A DNA stretch of 42,397 bases from an uncultured Phycisphaerales bacterium (lineage in GTDB: Bacteria; Planctomycetota; Phycisphaerae; Phycisphaerales; UBA1924). The translations under genes were made by a program, and so were the position numbers. Location: positions 1 to 42,397 of the forward strand of contig CALKJW010000013.1 of the NCBI GenBank assembly GCA_937995595.1, written 5' to 3'. A model generated the notes under the pieces. That model searched no databases. It was not told where the DNA came from and worked only from the letters and a program-made list of their open reading frames with translations. Each line of letters opens with the position of its first letter. Positions within the stretch are counted from its first letter, which is position 1. Shown here in pieces: positions 1-8,385 of the stretch.

Positions 1-378
1 TGCGTCATCGCCTCGCGGAACGCATCGCTCACGCCGGTGTCGCCCAGCCCGGGCTGAAGATCGGTCAGGCCATCGCACGCCTGCGGATCCACCACATTCA
101 GCAGTTCCAGCGTCCGCCGCGCACCCAGCACCGGCAGGAACAGCGGGTCGTTCATCGCCGCCCTCGTGAATGAAAACGTGTTGGGCGGCACGGTCGTTCC
201 TGCATCCAAACGGGCCCAGTAGTGGGTGGCCCACTGGACCAGTTCGGCCCTGTCCGTCGCATCAAGCGTGCCGTAGTACACAGAACTCTGGCCAAACACC
301 CCGCTCGTCCCAACGGCAATCACCGCCGCGGCGGGCCCGAACGCTCGGAGAGTCTACGTTCGATTCCACGCGCTCCAT
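1..378 (-). CDS. Unrecognised protein, 5' part only, apparent frameshift
   Basis: I do not recognise this gene. The best start is the ATG at 378-376: it has an AAGGAG Shine-Dalgarno at 390-385, 6 nt away. That frame gives MERVESNVDSPSVRA and then runs into arginine-rich sequence and a TGA at 264-262. A second frame is open from 353 to the window edge and reads like a real soluble protein, with pieces such as VIAVGTSGVFGQSSVYYG, TDRAELVQWATHYWARLD and AAMNDPLFLPVLGARR. It has no good start of its own; a TAG lies at 356-354 and the first candidate is a GTG at 323-321. The simplest reading is one gene starting at 378 with an indel between about 353 and 264, either a sequencing error or a real mutation. 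The 3' end is outside the window. The gene is divergent from thyX. Confidence 0.5.
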
Positions 379-634
379 CTGCAACTCCTTTCGGATGGGA
401 ATGGCGAACGGTTCACCCCCGCTACGCCGCGGCGGCGATTCGATCCGCCCTTGCCCATTCGTGTAGTCGCTGCTCGAAGGCCCCGTGTGAGCCACTTGCG
501 CATCAAACTTGCCCAGTCTTGCAGATTGTCCTCAAACCGGGGACGCGTGCAACTGTCAGGTCATCACGGACCGCGACAGAAACCGCCTGTCCGCCCCCTT
601 TCGCTTCCAGCGCCCCCTTCGCTGTCCGTGTTGT

Positions 635-655
635 CGAACTCCGAACTCCGAACTT
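635..655. repeat. Three heptamer repeats (CGAACTC) upstream of thyX
   Basis: Three head-to-tail 7-bp units, CGAACTC, CGAACTC and CGAACTT, lie just upstream of the thyX promoter hexamer. They resemble the longer heptamer array at 42147-42195 in unit length and in the shared ACTCC core. I see no coding role. The rest of the 379-668 intergenic stretch holds no gene I can support. Confidence 0.6.
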
Positions 656-668
656 CCCGCCCCCTCCC

Positions 669-674
669 TATATT
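669..674 (+). promoter_or_regulatory. -10 hexamer TATATT of thyX (leaderless type)
   Basis: TATATT ends 5 nt before the ATG at 680. With normal -10 to start-site spacing, transcription would begin at or next to the A of the start codon. No Shine-Dalgarno is present, and no -35 box is recognisable. Confidence 0.5.
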
Positions 675-679
675 GCCCC

Positions 680-1663
680 ATGCCCGAGAGAGACCAATCC
701 GCCTCCGCCGCCGCCCGAATCCACCCCATCGTGGTCGCCCCATCCGGGCCCTCAGCCACGCCGCGGCAGCGTTTCCAGGTCAAAACCGTCCCCTTCGAAT
801 CCCCCGTCCGCGACGTCATGAACGGGGCCCAGCGCCAGGAAATCAAGATCCACGAGCACGGCTTCGTCGCGCTCGTCGATGCCATGCCGCGGCTGGTGCC
901 CGAGGGACAGACGGCCGACGCGGCGATCGTGCAGGCCGCGCGGGTGTCGTACGGCCAGGGGACCAAGAAGGTGAACGAGGACCGCGGGCTGATCCGCTAC
1001 CTCCTCCGGCACCGGCACACGACGCCCTTCGAGATGGTCGAGTTCAAGTTCCACATCGCGATGCCCATCTTCATCGCGCGGCAGTGGATCCGGCACCGCA
1101 CGGCGAACGTGAACGAGTACTCGGCGCGGTACTCGGTCGTGCCCGACCGTTTCTACCGGCCCTCGGCCGAGAGCGTCCGCAAGCAGAGCAAGAGCAACAG
1201 GCAGGGCGGCGCGGAACTGTTCGGGCCTGAAGAGCACGTGACGGCTGAGGCGTTCCTGAAGTATCTCGACGACGCCGAGGCGCTGTACGCGCGCTACGAG
1301 CAACTGCTCGAGGCCGGCGTCTCGCGCGAACTGGCGCGCATCGGCCTGCCCATCTCGGCGTATACGCAGTGGTACTGGAAGTGCGACCTGCACAACACGC
1401 TGCGTTTCCTCTCGCTGCGCATGGACCCGCACGCGCAGGAGGAGATCCGCGTCTACGCCGAGGCGATGCACGCGCTGCTCGAACCGATCGTGCCGCTGAC
1501 GATGGAAGCGTTCCGCGACTACGAGATGGAGAGCGTGCGGCTGACGCGGCTGGAGATCGAGGCGCTGCGCTCGCAACGCGAGGGCGGCACGGGCGAACTC
1601 GCGACCGACAACAAGCGCGAGCAGGACGAGTGGCGCGAGAAGCGCGCCAAACTCGGCCTGTAG
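680..1663 (+). CDS. thyX: Flavin-dependent thymidylate synthase ThyX
   Basis: ThyX makes dTMP from dUMP using FAD, NAD(P)H and methylene-tetrahydrofolate. It replaces ThyA and needs no separate dihydrofolate reductase turnover. The diagnostic motif RHR, seven residues, then S is present as RHRTANVNEYSARY, preceded by the conserved ARQW. Flanking blocks such as RHRHTTPFEMVEFKFH and SAYTQWYWKCDLHNTLRFL also fit the family. The chosen ATG gives 327 aa; the first 45 or so residues are a low-complexity extension, and a second in-frame ATG at 818 would give about 281 aa, nearer the usual family length. I prefer 680 because a TATATT hexamer sits 5 nt upstream and neither ATG has a Shine-Dalgarno. 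The gene appears monocistronic, and a strong hairpin begins at its stop codon. Confidence 0.95.
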   Translation: MPERDQSASAAARIHPIVVAPSGPSATPRQRFQVKTVPFESPVRDVMNGAQRQEIKIHEHGFVALVDAMPRLVPEGQTADAAIVQAARVSYGQGTKKVNEDRGLIRYLLRHRHTTPFEMVEFKFHIAMPIFIARQWIRHRTANVNEYSARYSVVPDRFYRPSAESVRKQSKSNRQGGAELFGPEEHVTAEAFLKYLDDAEALYARYEQLLEAGVSRELARIGLPISAYTQWYWKCDLHNTLRFLSLRMDPHAQEEIRVYAEAMHALLEPIVPLTMEAFRDYEMESVRLTRLEIEALRSQREGGTGELATDNKREQDEWREKRAKLGL

Positions 1664-1705
1664 GTCCGCCGGGTGCATCGTCCGCCGCACGACGCACGGC
1701 GGACC
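1663..1705 (+). terminator. Hairpin at the end of thyX, no T tract
   Basis: GGTCCGCCG at 1663-1671 is perfectly complementary to CGGCGGACC at 1697-1705, with a GC-rich loop between them that can fold further. It starts at the last base of the thyX stop codon. There is no T run after it, so it is a 3'-end stabilising hairpin or a factor-assisted stop rather than a classical intrinsic terminator. Confidence 0.4.
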
Positions 1706-1924
1706 ACCGGACACAAGCCGCATGGGCCCCATCACCGCGTTCCGAGACGCCCGAATCCGGGCGTGCTGCCGGCTTGGATTCCCGAAACCGAGCGATTCTT
1801 GGGGATTTCTCCAATTGCCGGGTGGCGCGGGCGGGCCGTGCTGCGCCCCTCATGGTGAACGCCGCCCCGGTCTCGTGGATGCCGCGGGAGGACGGCGAGA
1901 ACTCGTGAGAAGAAAGGAACGATC

Positions 1925-2233
1925 ATGTCCAACCTGAACCAGAACGATGCCCGGAACGTCGCCGGCGGCCGCGGGACGCAGAATGCGACCGAGCAGCCCG
2001 TCCCCGGCCGCGAGCCGTCCAAGGCCCAGTACCTCGAGAAGGAGAAGATGAACGCGGCGGCGGGCGGCAAGGGCCTCTCGGCCAAGTCCGAAGGCCCGGT
2101 CAAGGCTGAGTTGCTCGACGCGGGCAAGTTGGAGAAGGCCGCGGGCGGCTTCCAGGCCAACGAGGTGAAGGTCGAGACCAAGGTTGGCGAGCAGAAGCCC
2201 AGCGAGAAGATCGAGTCCAAGCGGTTCTCGTGA
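1925..2233 (+). CDS. Small hydrophilic, probably disordered protein
   Basis: I do not recognise this 102-aa protein. It is rich in Lys, Glu, Gly, Ala and Asn and has almost no bulky hydrophobic residues: no Trp or Cys, one Tyr, and few Ile and Leu. It has no signal peptide or membrane segment. Short charged blocks such as YLEKEKMNAAAGGKG and EVKVETKVGEQKPSEKIESK suggest an unfolded or weakly helical chain, somewhat like LEA-type hydrophilins, but that is only a resemblance in composition. The start is well supported by AAAGGA about 6 nt before the ATG. A strong intrinsic terminator follows 40 nt after the stop, so this is a self-contained, possibly highly expressed transcription unit. Codon use matches the neighbours. 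Confidence 0.75.
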   Translation: MSNLNQNDARNVAGGRGTQNATEQPVPGREPSKAQYLEKEKMNAAAGGKGLSAKSEGPVKAELLDAGKLEKAAGGFQANEVKVETKVGEQKPSEKIESKRFS

Positions 2234-2274
2234 TCAACGATCGCTGACGCCTCGGAACCTCAACTCTGCACACC

Positions 2275-2312
2275 AAGGCCGCCCCGCACGCTGTGGGGCG
2301 GCCTTGTTCTTT
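2275..2312 (+). terminator. Strong intrinsic terminator after the small hydrophilic gene
   Basis: AAGGCCGCCCC at 2275-2285 and GGGGCGGCCTT at 2295-2305 form a perfect 11-bp stem with a 9-nt loop, followed by GTTCTTT. This ends the transcript of the gene at 1925-2233 and insulates gspE. Confidence 0.9.
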
Positions 2313-2441
2313 GCGCGACCGGCGGGCAACCCGGGCACTCGCAACCGCTTTGTCCGCCATCTGTACGTACTCGTGACGTCCGCAAACCCCGCCACTGCCG
2401 CCGCGGCGGGCAATTTCGTTCGCCCCCGCGCGGCCTGTCGA

Positions 2442-2447
2442 TAGCAT
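2442..2447 (+). promoter_or_regulatory. -10 hexamer TAGCAT of gspE (leaderless type)
   Basis: TAGCAT ends 7 nt before the ATG at 2455. There is no Shine-Dalgarno in the TCACCCC gap and no clear -35 box. Confidence 0.45.
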
Positions 2448-2454
2448 TCACCCC

Positions 2455-4119
2455 ATGGGTATTGGCGCTCTTTTGCTGGACCGCGGACTGATCAGCCGCG
2501 AGCAACTCGAAGAGGCCCTGGCCCAGCAGCAGGCGAGCGGGGAGCGGCTGGATCGCATCCTGGTGCGGATGGGCCTGGTGGATGCCGAGCGCGTGCTGCA
2601 CGTGATCGGCGACCAGTTCCACATGCCGGTGATTGACCTGGCCTCGGTCGAGGTCAAGCCGGAGGTGCTGCAGATCCTTCCGGCCAAACTGGTGTACCGT
2701 CAGAACTGCGTGCCCATCTCGCGCGAGAACGGGACGCTCCGTGTGGCCACCAGCGACCCGTTCGAACTCCCGGGCCTCGACGAACTGCGCCTGCTGACCG
2801 GCTGCTCGATCGAGGTCGTGCTGGCCGACGACGACGAACTGCGGAACTTCATCCGGGCCCACTACGGGGTCGGGTCCGACACGCTCGACGAGATGTCGGC
2901 GGGCCTTGCGGCCAAGGCCGAGGCCGACCCTGCGCAGGCCGAGGTCGAGCAGGCGCAGGAAGCCTCGGTCATCAAACTGGTCAACGACGTGCTGGCCGAG
3001 GCCATCACCGAGCGCGCCACCGACGTGCACATCGAGCCCTACGAGCGTGAACTGCTGGTGCGCTACCGCATCGACGGCGTGCTGCAGCGGGCCAACGTGC
3101 CGGCGACGATCAACCGCTTCGCCGCGGCGATCGTCTCGCGTCTGAAGATCATGGCGAGTCTGAACATCGCCGAGAAGCGCAAGCCGCAGGACGGGCGCAT
3201 CACCTTCAAGCACAAGGGTCGCGAGTACGACCTGCGCGTGTCGGTGATCCCCATGCTCTTCGGCGAGGGCGTGGTGCTGCGCATCCTGAACAAGTCGGCG
3301 GTGATGCTGGGCCTTGCGGACCTGGGCATGCCGCGGCACGTCGCGGACATCTGGGAGCGGATGATCCTCCGCCCGCACGGCATCCTGCTGGTGACCGGCC
3401 CGACCGGCTCGGGCAAGAGCACGACGCTGTACGCATCGCTGAACACCATCGTCTCCGACGCGGTGAAGGTCATCACCGTCGAGGACCCGGTCGAGTACCA
3501 CGTGCCGGGCGTGAACCAGATCCAGGTGAACCACAAGGTCGGGCTGGACTTTGCCGAGGGTCTGCGGTCGATCCTCCGCCACGACCCGGACGTTGTGATG
3601 ATCGGCGAGATCCGCGACAAGGAGACCGCCGAGACGGCGATCCAGGCTTCGCTGACCGGCCACCTGGTCTTCTCGACGCTGCACACCAACGACGCGCCCG
3701 GCGCGGCGACGCGCCTGCTCGACATGGGCGTCGAGCCGTTCCTCGTCGCTTCGAGCCTCGAGTGCGTGCTGGCCCAGCGGCTGGTGCGCCGGGTGTGCCA
3801 GGAGTGCTCGGCGCCGTACGTGCCCGACCACGCCGACCTGCCGCCGGACTTTGCGCTGGCCGAGGGGCAGACGCTGGTCCGCGGGGCGGGGTGCCGGAGT
3901 TGCCGGAACACCGGCTACCGCGGCCGGCTCGGCGTGTACGAGGTGCTGCGGATGACCGACGAACTGCGCGAACGGGTGATGGAGCGCGTCAACGCGCACC
4001 GCATCGCCGCCGCGGCGGAGAAGTCCGGCGACCTGTACCGCCTGCGGCAGGACGGGTACGCCAAGGCGCTGGCCGGAGTGACGACGATCGAGGAAGTCGC
4101 GGCGGCGCTGGCGACCTGA
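2455..4119 (+). CDS. gspE: GspE/PilB-family secretion or type IV pilus assembly ATPase
   Basis: This is a cytoplasmic hexameric ATPase that powers a type II secretion system or type IV pilus. The 554 aa begin with an MshEN-type N-terminal domain (roughly residues 1-150). Then come the core motifs: Walker A GPTGSGKST near residue 315, the Asp box ITVEDPVEYHVPGVNQIQV, Walker B DPDVVMIGEIRD and the His box STLHTNDAPGA. A tetracysteine zinc site is present, with CxxC near residue 447 (CQEC) and again near 479 (CRSC). That makes it GspE- or PilB-like rather than a PilT retraction motor. No other secretion or pilus gene is nearby, so the choice between GspE and PilB cannot be made here. The ATG follows a TAGCAT hexamer by 7 nt with no Shine-Dalgarno. 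Confidence 0.93.
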   Translation: MGIGALLLDRGLISREQLEEALAQQQASGERLDRILVRMGLVDAERVLHVIGDQFHMPVIDLASVEVKPEVLQILPAKLVYRQNCVPISRENGTLRVATSDPFELPGLDELRLLTGCSIEVVLADDDELRNFIRAHYGVGSDTLDEMSAGLAAKAEADPAQAEVEQAQEASVIKLVNDVLAEAITERATDVHIEPYERELLVRYRIDGVLQRANVPATINRFAAAIVSRLKIMASLNIAEKRKPQDGRITFKHKGREYDLRVSVIPMLFGEGVVLRILNKSAVMLGLADLGMPRHVADIWERMILRPHGILLVTGPTGSGKSTTLYASLNTIVSDAVKVITVEDPVEYHVPGVNQIQVNHKVGLDFAEGLRSILRHDPDVVMIGEIRDKETAETAIQASLTGHLVFSTLHTNDAPGAATRLLDMGVEPFLVASSLECVLAQRLVRRVCQECSAPYVPDHADLPPDFALAEGQTLVRGAGCRSCRNTGYRGRLGVYEVLRMTDELRERVMERVNAHRIAAAAEKSGDLYRLRQDGYAKALAGVTTIEEVAAALAT

Positions 4120-4126
4120 CAGAACG

Positions 4127-4161
4127 ACAAAACAAGAATCGCCCGGCCGCGGGGCCGGGCG
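4127..4161 (-). terminator. Terminator of rpsA, shared with convergent gspE
   Basis: CGCCCGGCC at 4140-4148 and GGCCGGGCG at 4153-4161 form a perfect 9-bp stem with a 4-nt loop. Read on the minus strand it is followed by ATTCTTGTTTTGT, a good T-rich tract, so it ends rpsA. On the plus strand the tract is only TGGTTGGTT, a weaker stop for gspE. Confidence 0.8.
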
Positions 4162-4191
4162 TGGTTGGTTGCGTCCGATTGGAACCGACGG

Positions 4192-5964
<1,773 letters not shown>

Positions 5965-6205
5965 GTGCTGTGCTTTCCTGACGATGCTGCATCGCGGCCG
6001 CCCGCGCGGATCGGAAAAAGGCCTGTGGCGTGTCCGGGTGCGGCGGTCGGGGCACGTGGCCGGTCGCGGCGGAGAATCCCGCTTGGCTCAAGGCCCGCCC
6101 TTCGACTCGCCCGACTCGACTTGCCCCACAGGGGCGGCTGGGGGTGAACGTTGGCCGTTCCCGCGCACGCGGGAAAACGCGGCCCGGCGCCATGCCGGAA
6201 GGCCA

Positions 6206-6235
6206 AGGATAGCCGCGCTTCGCCCCGCGAACCAA
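6206..6235 (-). promoter_or_regulatory. Likely rpsA promoter; long leader downstream
   Basis: On the minus strand, TTGGTT (6235-6230) and TATCCT (6211-6206) are separated by 18 nt. The predicted transcription start is near 6199, giving a leader of about 235 nt before the rpsA ATG at 5964. The leader contains two perfect small hairpins, at 6123-6135 and at 6158-6175 (arms TTCCCGC and GCGGGAA). I see no other gene between 5965 and 6260. Confidence 0.45.
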
Positions 6236-6260
6236 CCCGCCGCGCCGTGTTTGACACAGT

Positions 6261-6307
6261 CCAAAAGCACAGCCGCCGCGACGCGGAACGCGCCGCAGGC
6301 GGCTGTG
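6261..6307 (-). terminator. Terminator after the DUF3467 gene
   Basis: On the minus strand, CACAGCCGCC (6307-6298) and GGCGGCTGTG (6277-6268) form a perfect 10-bp stem with a 20-nt GC-rich loop, followed by CTTTTGG. It separates the DUF3467 gene from rpsA. Confidence 0.7.
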
Positions 6308-6345
6308 GGTGGTGGGGGCTGGGGTGGGAAGCGAACGCCGCGCCG

Positions 6346-6669
6346 TTACTGGGCCAGCCGCGGGCCGCCCTGCTGGGGCGGGTTCAACTGGATCTCGCCG
6401 TTGCGCTCCTCGAACTGGCGGATGACCTGCCCGAGTGAGATGGCCAGACGCTTGGCGCCGCGCCAGTTCATGACCACGCGGCTGTTCACGCTGAACAGGA
6501 GCGCGGGCTGGTTGTCGGGCGTCGGCATCGGCAGGTTCACGCCGAAATCCAGCACGACCTCGTCGCCCGTCGTCGACGTGCGGATCGTGTTGGCGTAGGT
6601 CGTGGTCATCTTGCTCTCGTCGATGCGGAGCTGGACCTGCTGCTGCTGGGGCTGCTGTGCGTCGGACAT
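6346..6669 (-). CDS. DUF3467 family protein
   Basis: A 107-aa protein whose core matches the DUF3467 family. Features are ESKMTTTYANTIRTSTTGDE, then VVLDFGVNLP, then a hydrophobic strand LLFSVNSRVVMNWRGAKRL and a helix SLGQVIRQFEERNG. Family members are small soluble proteins of unknown function found in bacteria and archaea. The first 15 residues are Gln-rich (QQPQQQQVQ) and the C-terminus is Pro/Gln-rich. The start is firm: AGGAG at 6680-6676 with 6 nt to the ATG. The gene has its own terminator downstream and a candidate TACGCT -10 box about 85 nt upstream of the ATG, so it is probably monocistronic. Confidence 0.85.
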   Translation of the reverse strand: MSDAQQPQQQQVQLRIDESKMTTTYANTIRTSTTGDEVVLDFGVNLPMPTPDNQPALLFSVNSRVVMNWRGAKRLAISLGQVIRQFEERNGEIQLNPPQQGGPRLAQ

Positions 6670-6754
6670 CGTCGTCTCCTGTGGCTTTGGCCGGATGGAC
6701 GCCCCGCCGGGGCGCGGCGTCGGTTCCCCCCCTGTGTTCCCTACGAGGGGCCAA

Positions 6755-6760
6755 AGCGTA
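6755..6760 (-). promoter_or_regulatory. Candidate -10 box (TACGCT) for the DUF3467 gene
   Basis: TACGCT on the minus strand would start a transcript near 6748, giving a leader of about 80 nt. No convincing -35 box lies upstream. Confidence 0.3.
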
Positions 6761-6783
6761 GGCCCCAGCCCATACGGCATCCG

Positions 6784-6808
6784 CCGCGGCGGGGTTCCAT
6801 CGCCGCGG
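6784..6808 (-). terminator. Hairpin downstream of serC, no T tract
   Basis: CCGCGGCG and CGCCGCGG form a perfect 8-bp stem with a 9-nt loop, 43 nt after the serC stop. There is no T run, so termination is uncertain. Confidence 0.3.
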
Positions 6809-6850
6809 CAAGTTCGTTGAGCGCTCGAGCGCGGCGAGGCGACGGCCGCA

Positions 6851-8011
6851 TCAGCCGTGCGTGCGCTCGAACTCGCGCATGAAGTCGGCCAGGGCCTTGC
6901 ACCCGGCGACGGGGAAGGCGTTGTAGACGCTGGCGCGCATGCCGCCGGTCGAACGGTGGCCCTTGAGTTGGTCCATGCCGTGCTTGAGCGCTTCCTTGAC
7001 GAACAGCTCGTCGAGTTGCTCGCTGGGCGTGCGGAAGGTGATGTTCATCGACGATCGGCTGTCGGGCCGGGCGTGGCCCCTGTAGAACTTCGACGAGTCG
7101 AGCACGTCGTAGATGATCTTGGCCTTGTCCTCGTTGTGCCGGTGCAGTCTGGTCAGGCCGCCCTGCGCCAGGATCCACTTGAACACCAGCCCGCTCACGT
7201 AGATCGCGAACGCGGGCGGCGTGTTGTGGCGGCTGCCGTCCTTGGCGTGCGTCTCGTACTTGAGCATGAGCGGCAGTTTGCGCACGGGCTTGAGCAGGTC
7301 GTCGCGGATGATGCAGAACGTCGTGCCGGCGATGCCGACGTTCTTCTGCGCGCCGCCGTAGATCAGCCCGAACTTCGTCACGTCGATCGGCCGGCTGTAC
7401 ATGTCGCTGGACATGTCGCAGATCAGCGGCACACCGTCGGGCACCTTCGGGTAGCGGAAGGTGCCGTCGGGGTTGCGCCACTGCGTGCCGTAGATCGTGT
7501 TGTTCGAGCACATGTGCACGTAGACCGGCTTCGCGCCGTACTTGATCTCGGCGTCGCTCGGGCAGTGGTCGTGCCCGCACGGGCGGCCGTCCCACGCCTC
7601 GTAGCACCTGCTCGAATAGACCTTGGACTCTTCCCAGGTCTTCTCGGCCCAGTAGCCGGTCGTCAGGTAGGCCGCGACCCCGTCGTCGGGCAGCAGGTTC
7701 GCGGGGATCATGAAGTTCTGGCTCGTCGCGCCGCCGGTGAGGAAGAGCACCTTGTAGTTGGCGGGGATGTTGCCGATCTTGCGGCAGTTCTCCTCGGCCT
7801 CGGCGAGGACCTTGTCGAACACCTTGCCGCGGTGGCTGTGCTCCATGATGCCGATGCCCGAGTTGTCGATGTCCCAGATGTCGTGCTGGGCCTGGCGCAG
7901 CACCTCCTCGGGCAGGCAACCCGGCCCGGCGGAGAAGTTGAAGATGCGGCCCGAGGCCGCGTGGGTGACGGGGGACTTCATGGTCGGCGCGGAGGGGGTT
8001 GCGGTGCTCAT
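6851..8011 (-). CDS. serC: Phosphoserine aminotransferase
   Basis: SerC is a PLP enzyme that converts 3-phosphohydroxypyruvate to phosphoserine in serine biosynthesis. It also serves pyridoxine synthesis where that pathway exists. The 386 aa include the family's N-terminal signature IFNFSAGPGCLPEEVL and the PLP lysine in YGGAQKNVGIAG (near residue 223). The C-terminal block HRSTGGMRASVYNAFP is also present. The chosen ATG lies 6 nt after a TACCAT hexamer and has no Shine-Dalgarno. A second ATG, 10 codons in (MKSPVTHAASG), is possible. Codons upstream of the ATG stay open in frame, but they belong to a broken zinc-ribbon gene. Serine is the carbon source for the methyl cycle represented further along by ahcY, but the two loci are not linked here. 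Confidence 0.95.
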   Translation of the reverse strand: MSTATPSAPTMKSPVTHAASGRIFNFSAGPGCLPEEVLRQAQHDIWDIDNSGIGIMEHSHRGKVFDKVLAEAEENCRKIGNIPANYKVLFLTGGATSQNFMIPANLLPDDGVAAYLTTGYWAEKTWEESKVYSSRCYEAWDGRPCGHDHCPSDAEIKYGAKPVYVHMCSNNTIYGTQWRNPDGTFRYPKVPDGVPLICDMSSDMYSRPIDVTKFGLIYGGAQKNVGIAGTTFCIIRDDLLKPVRKLPLMLKYETHAKDGSRHNTPPAFAIYVSGLVFKWILAQGGLTRLHRHNEDKAKIIYDVLDSSKFYRGHARPDSRSSMNITFRTPSEQLDELFVKEALKHGMDQLKGHRSTGGMRASVYNAFPVAGCKALADFMREFERTHG

Positions 8012-8017
8012 GGCCGA

Positions 8018-8023
8018 ATGGTA
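8018..8023 (-). promoter_or_regulatory. -10 hexamer TACCAT of serC (leaderless type)
   Basis: On the minus strand TACCAT ends 6 nt before the ATG at 8011. No Shine-Dalgarno and no -35 box. Confidence 0.5.
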
Positions 8024-8078
8024 CCCGGCACCCCGGGCTCCTGCCGCTCGGACCGGCGCCTTCGCTCCCCATTCCGGC

Positions 8079-8359
8079 TCATCTCGCGCCGCACTCGGGG
8101 CACCCGGCCCTGGCCCCGAGCCCGAGCCAGCGCTGCCTGCCCCGCACGACGCGCACACGATCGGCGTTCGGTGCGCGGCGCAGAACGTCACCGCGCCTTC
8201 CGCCTCGCACGCGACCAGCGACACGCACAGCGGCACGACGACCGGCCACCGCCGCGCGCTGTAGACCCGTCACCCGGGCGCGAACCTCGGCCCACCGCTG
8301 TTGACCGCGACGTGGAGCGCGACGATCGGCACGCTCGCCGCGGCGAGCAGCCGGGCCAC
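8079..8359 (-). pseudogene. Broken gene: two hydrophobic segments plus CxxC...CxxC zinc ribbon
   Basis: A GTG at 8359-8357, with GGGAG 9 nt upstream, starts 26 nt after the rodA stop. It reads MARLLAAASVPIVALHVAVN, a hydrophobic segment, and then meets a TGA at 8272-8270. The same frame continues past the stop with a second hydrophobic run, WPVVVPLCVSLVAC, and then VCASCG. The matching second zinc pair, GCPECGAR followed by a stop at 8079, is in a different frame. Joining the pieces needs one stop readthrough and one frame change, and would rebuild a small membrane protein ending in a CxxC-CxxC zinc ribbon, a layout I associate with Phycisphaerae genomes. It is therefore probably a decayed gene, or one with two sequence errors. 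Confidence 0.5.
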
Positions 8360-8385
8360 GCGTCGAAACTCCCGAGTGGATTGCC

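Noticed and set aside
6251-6256. Perfect TTGACA -35 box on the plus strand
   Set aside because: No -10 box lies at a usable distance and no plus-strand gene follows; it sits next to the minus-strand terminator of the DUF3467 gene.
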